DNA of 64,000 bases, from contig NC_086247.1 of assembly GCF_021018805.1 (NCBI RefSeq), positions 88,644,140-88,708,139 of the forward strand, given 5' to 3'. The position numbers and the translations under genes are program-made. The notes below the pieces were generated by a model, which worked only from the letters and a program-made list of their open reading frames with translations, had not been told where the DNA came from and ran no database searches. The stretch is from Prinia subflava. Its lineage: Eukaryota > Chordata > Aves > Passeriformes > Cisticolidae. This document shows, piece after piece, positions 60,071 to 64,000 of the stretch (the first letter of the stretch is position 1; every line of letters starts with the position of its first letter).

Positions 60071-61384
60071 TGTCTGATCTGTCTGCTCTTCAGCTCTTTG
60101 ACTGCTGGGCTGAGGCTTCACAGGCATATTCCCCCACTGAGATGAGCTTCTCTTCTCCTCTCTCTAGGCTGTGGTGCTCCTCAGGACAAATGCTGCCTCT
60201 TATATGGGTTTCTGTAAGGCCTGTCACCGTGGGCAGTGTTGTGAGACCTCTTACCGTGATTCTAAAATGCAGAATAGCAGCCCCTGTAGAGTCTGTTTGT
60301 TGCCTGTACCGGCCTGGTTTGTGTCTAAATAGGGTTGGGAGGAGATATTATAGAAGCTACATAAAAAACTGCTTGCTTTTCTCTGGGCTGACTAGACTTC
60401 TGGGTGGTCAGGAACTTTGCTGGCAGGGAAATGTGACATTTGCCTTTTTCTCTTGACTGGATTTGGCCCCAAGGGGCAGGAGCCGGAGGCTGGGGTTTCT
60501 GCAGTTGAAGATTAGTTTTCTAAGTCACTGTCCCTGGCAGATAGGCACAGCTACATATTCACTCTGGAATGTGATGGTGAAGATTCTACACTGTCAAGGT
60601 GCTCTCAAGGAATAAACATTACATGTTTTAGTTTGACATTAAGATTGGAGCAGGAATTTCATTTCCCCTTAGATGCAATCCCGGTTTAAAACAAAATCTC
60701 CATGTACCAAACAAAATCCTGGCTTTGGGTCCCAGAAGGAAAAAAAAAGGTCATATTTATACACCACCATTCACTTCACTTTCTGCAACAGCTGAAACTT
60801 TGCAAGAGGCAGCAGTCAAGGTACTGAGCCACATGAACTCTCTCATCCTCAGGCATCAGATGTGTTCTAGACACATTCAGATGAATGGCATATTCTAGAG
60901 TTCAGAGGAAGAGAATGAGAAGACTTTTGTTGAAAGGGCCAAACTTCATACCTATATCCTTTCGCACCAAAGAAGGCTTCCTTATTAAATACTTCCAGTG
61001 CCAAGGGTGTTACTGTGGCTTGCTAAAGGATAAGACTTGCATGAGAGTTTGCATATAAACCCCTTGATTAGAGCAAATGAGGTGGTGAATTTGAAATGGC
61101 CAGAAAAAATTCTTAGCAAAACCACAGGACATCGTTTGGGAAAATTCAAGGACATGTGACCTCAGGGTGCAAAGAGCCTGAATTTTTCTTAGGGAAAGGG
61201 ACAAACCTCTAAAAGCTCCTGTTACAAAAACAACAGCAGATGACAGAGTCTCAGAGAGCAGAAATAGTTTTCTGTACGTGTTTCTATTCATGAATTCTCT
61301 CGTGATCATTTCTTTTTTGAAATCGAAAAAGATCATTTTCAGGAACACATCCTGAAAACAAAAATCGATTACTTTCTAGTGCTT

Positions 61385-62250
61385 AGCCTAAAGCTGCTCT
61401 GCAGGTGTGTACACGGCACGCTGGGCTCCGCAGAGCCGCAGCTCGGCGCACACGAGGTCTGCAAACAGCGATGGAGCAGCCCCAGCCGCTGCCCAGTACA
61501 AACAGGTCCTCTGTTCTCACGAGTGGGAAAAGGCTGGTCCCGGTAGTGTTTGGCCTTTCCATAGCTCCGAGGGTGCTGCTGGTGTTATAAATAGCAGCGG
61601 TGGGGCTGCTGAGGGTGCGGAGCTGGAGTAACTCTGTTTGAATAGCGCGCTCTCTGCGGTAGGCTTGTGTTTTTATTTCCAGCTTCTGCCCAGCATTTAT
61701 AATCTTCCCTTGCTGGAGTTCACGATGAATCTGGAAGGGAGAAGCTTTGCTTTCTCATTTTGTGAACTCGAACAATCCTGTGCATTGGGACTCTTTACAG
61801 ATCTCTGCCCAAAGGCACCCCACGGTATAGAGTGATGTATCCTCCTCCTTTTTCTTGGTTGCTTTAAAATACCAGATTAGCCGGAGTGGGAATTCTCTGC
61901 CAACTCGCTCTGAATCTCGCCCTCCCACGTGTCATCTCTGACAGTGCAAAGAGTCTCCCCCTTCCTAAGCGTTGGGAAAGAGGGAAGACAAAGGCTGGAA
62001 AGCCTCTGCCGGAGGCTGTAGGAATAGGAATGGCTGAGGTTAAAGCAGGCGGTGCCGGATCTGCTGCTTGTGGCACGGGAAGGTCCGAGCCCAGCTCAGG
62101 ATGCGGTGAAGCCGCCGCGCGTTTCCCCAGAGTGCCCAGGCTGGGAGACCTGAGAGGCAGCAGAGACAATGCAGTGAAAGCCGGGATTCCCCCAGCACGG
62201 CCTGGCAGGCCGGGGAGGCTGGGATCTGGCAGCGGTAACACCAGCACAGG
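61385..62250. promoter_or_regulatory. Second CpG-rich segment, candidate promoter region
   Basis: Two CpG clusters (about 61390-61665 and 61880-62245) are separated by a poorer stretch. The first upstream part carries about ten CpGs in 100 bases. The segment contains a TATA box (61586-61594) and a plausible plus-strand donor, CTGCG followed by GTAGGC at 61659. No coding sequence could be recognised; long open frames on both strands here reflect GC content. Confidence 0.45.
61586..61594 (+). promoter_or_regulatory. TATA box (TATAAATAG)
   Basis: A consensus TATAAATAG within the first CpG cluster, with GC-rich flanks on both sides. A start would fall near 61616-61620, giving a first exon of about 40 bases up to the possible donor at 61659. 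The plus direction fits a transcript going away from ADTRP. Confidence 0.4.
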
Positions 62251-64000
62251 GCTCACACGGAGGAGGTGAAGCACCAGGGACACGCCAGCTCTCCCTCCAC
62301 ACACAGCTAATGCCCAAGACACCCCTTCTAACAATGAGCTCTCTTGACAAGCCAAAGTGGAAAAAACCCCACAAAACCCATTGCAGAGGAGCTGACACAG
62401 ATTAGAGCTCAGCATTAGGTAAAATATTCAGCAAGAATACCTCCTGCTGGGTTAGCTTGGGGGAGGAAAAAAAGCATGGAACAAAAATTCAGTGCAAAGG
62501 AAGAGTGCAAATTTTTAGATATGGATGCATGAATTTGAAAAGCCTGTTTCTTAAAATAAGGAGGGCTCAAGAGTGCTATGTAAGGGCTAAAATATGATGT
62601 GGAATATAACTCAGATATGCAGATGTAAGAGTATCTTTCAGAATTGGATTTTTTGTGAAAGCTTACTCTTTTTTTTTTTTGTAAATAAATGGAGCTAAGA
62701 AACCCTACTGGCACAGACATCATCTAACAAGAAACAGTCTAATTATTCCTCAAGATTTAATGGCTTTTAATGAAGATCTCAAACTTCAGTAATGGGAGTG
62801 GAAATATCCATTGGCAAATGTATTCCTAATTTTCTCAAAATAATGTAGAAATCCTAGCTTTTTAATGGGATCAAAGTTGGCCTTTGAGGAACAACTGGAA
62901 GCTAATAGGAATATTAGAAACATCTTTGTAGAAGCCAACAATGACATTTTCCCCAGCTTTTCCCGTGTGTTTCAGGTAGGTGCAGATTTATTACTGCAGA
63001 CAAGTGTTACCAATTGCTCCCTGAGAGAGCAGGTCCAGTCAAGCAGAAATCTCGTTTACATACCTTGCCTTCACCCCTCTGTGATTATTTTGCTCTCTAT
63101 CAAATGGTCGGTTGGATTACTAATTAAAAACGCAAAAAAAATAAGGCTTTCCATTTGCAAACATTTCAGGGCCCTAATTTCCTTGGAGGTCTAACAGTGC
63201 GTGCTGTTGACACAGCTCAAACATTCCCATCTCAGTTATCCTGAAAAAGCGCTGCAGACAGGATAATGAACTTAACACGTGTGTCAGTGTGGGAAGTCAG
63301 AGAGGCCGGCCCCGACCTGTTGCACTCCTCCAGCAGCAAAGAGTGGAGGCTCAGGCCCTGCCTGGGCACATCTGTGCCAACACCCAGTGCCACACCGGCC
63401 GAGACACCCTGCCCTGCTCTGGCGCTGCCCTTTGTCACACGGGGCTGCCACCAGCTTGCACTGTGGCCCGCAGCCTTGCAGGAGGCTGGCTTCTGGGGAC
63501 ATCTTGTAAGGTGGCAGCTGTTTTTCCACAGATGCAATGGGATGGGGGAGGAAAAGAAAGCTTTGTGGTTACCCCAGTGAAACAGGCAGAAGATACTGGC
63601 AGGTGTGAGGCCATCTGGAGAACGTGGTACAGAGGCTTCCTGTTGTGTTTGCCGTATTTTAAAGCACACTGGCAGGTCTGTGCACATGTGTGAGCTCTTA
63701 CCTACTCAGCCCATCTCAGCAGTCTCTGTCCAGCACACACCACAGCTACTGTGGCACATTTTATTTCCTCCTGCAGAGAACATGATGTAGTTAGTGGCTG
63801 TGGCCACTCTTCAGAAAAATCCAAGTCAAGGGTTTGTACAGTCTGACAGACATGAGAAGTGAAAGAAGCTGTAGGGGCAGGAAAGTGGAAGCTACTCTCT
63901 AGTGCAAAATCAGCTTTCTTAATTTTGCTCTTGCTGTAGTTCAGTCCTGGGGTCCTCTGCCACCACATGAGGGGTTCTCAGCAAGGTGCACCTGAGCTGA

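Larger units (their letters stand above)
46916..64000. other. Intergenic region toward the expected HIVEP1 side, non-coding
   Basis: Besides CR1 fragments, tandem repeats and the CpG-rich segment at 61.4-62.3 kb, no coding exon was recognised. No HIVEP1 N-terminal coding sequence was seen. Donor-like signals on the plus strand occur at 47394 (GTGAGT), 55989 (GTGAGT after CACCAG) and about 59735 (GTAAGA) without convincing partner acceptors. Confidence 0.5.

Noticed and set aside
61864..62415. 183-codon open frame on the minus strand
   Set aside because: It lies in GC-rich, CpG-rich DNA, is Leu/Pro/Ala-rich without domain features, and overlaps open frames on the other strand.
1..64000. tRNA, rRNA, CRISPR arrays, operons or phage genes
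   Set aside because: No cloverleaf with A/B boxes, no regularly spaced direct repeats and no bacterial-type gene arrangement was seen; the window is vertebrate nuclear DNA.
47000..64000. Coding exons of HIVEP1 expected from human gene order
   Set aside because: No open frame resembles its N-terminus or zinc fingers; only possible promoter-like CpG segments were seen.

Overview
The window looks like ordinary vertebrate chromosomal DNA, almost certainly avian and probably from a songbird or a relative. It is AT-rich, mostly non-coding, sparse in transposons, and its recognisable transposons are all CR1 LINE fragments. Several of these end in the typical avian octamer-like tails (repeats of ATTCTATG), in either orientation. 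T/G-rich and A/C-rich low-complexity tracts are common.

One protein-coding gene can be recognised with confidence: ADTRP (androgen-dependent TFPI-regulating protein, AIG1/ADTRP family) on the minus strand. Five coding exons were assembled by hand: 31721-31569, 24348-24214, 22774-22673, 12291-12176 and 8455-8304. Every junction has consensus AG/GT signals and every phase agrees. Together they encode 219 complete codons plus the first base of codon 220. This matches the human protein (230 residues, from memory) residue for residue in length up to the final Trp-Gly. The two family catalytic positions, Thr47 and His131, are both present. The short last exon, expected to encode about ten residues below 8304, could not be fixed; several frame-compatible acceptors are listed.

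Layout. 1-8300: ADTRP 3' side, holding its last intron and/or 3' flank, with no other gene recognised. 8304-31721: ADTRP exons 5 to 1 with four introns (3.7, 10.4, 1.4 and 7.2 kb). 31.7-32.0 kb: probable ADTRP 5' UTR and proximal promoter. 33.37-34.49 kb: the largest CR1 copy, minus strand, 5'-truncated, retaining reverse-transcriptase C-terminal sequence. 34.5-64 kb: non-coding DNA with a CpG-island-like segment at about 46.34-46.92 kb, a second CpG-rich segment at about 61.39-62.25 kb containing a TATAAATAG box, and small CR1 fragments. In human the order is TMEM170B - ADTRP - HIVEP1 - EDN1, so the right end probably heads toward HIVEP1 and the left toward TMEM170B. No coding exon of either was seen.

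No CRISPR array, operon, prophage, rRNA or tRNA was found, and I see no strong case for a new biological system. The most useful leads are exon-like modules on the plus strand (antisense to ADTRP) with good splice signals at 11126-11174, 17326-17396 and 19377-19469, the two CpG-rich segments, a CpG-dense patch with nuclear-receptor-like and AP-1-like motifs in intron 3, a paired-hairpin cluster at 13.55-13.63 kb, and the unresolved ADTRP C-terminus.
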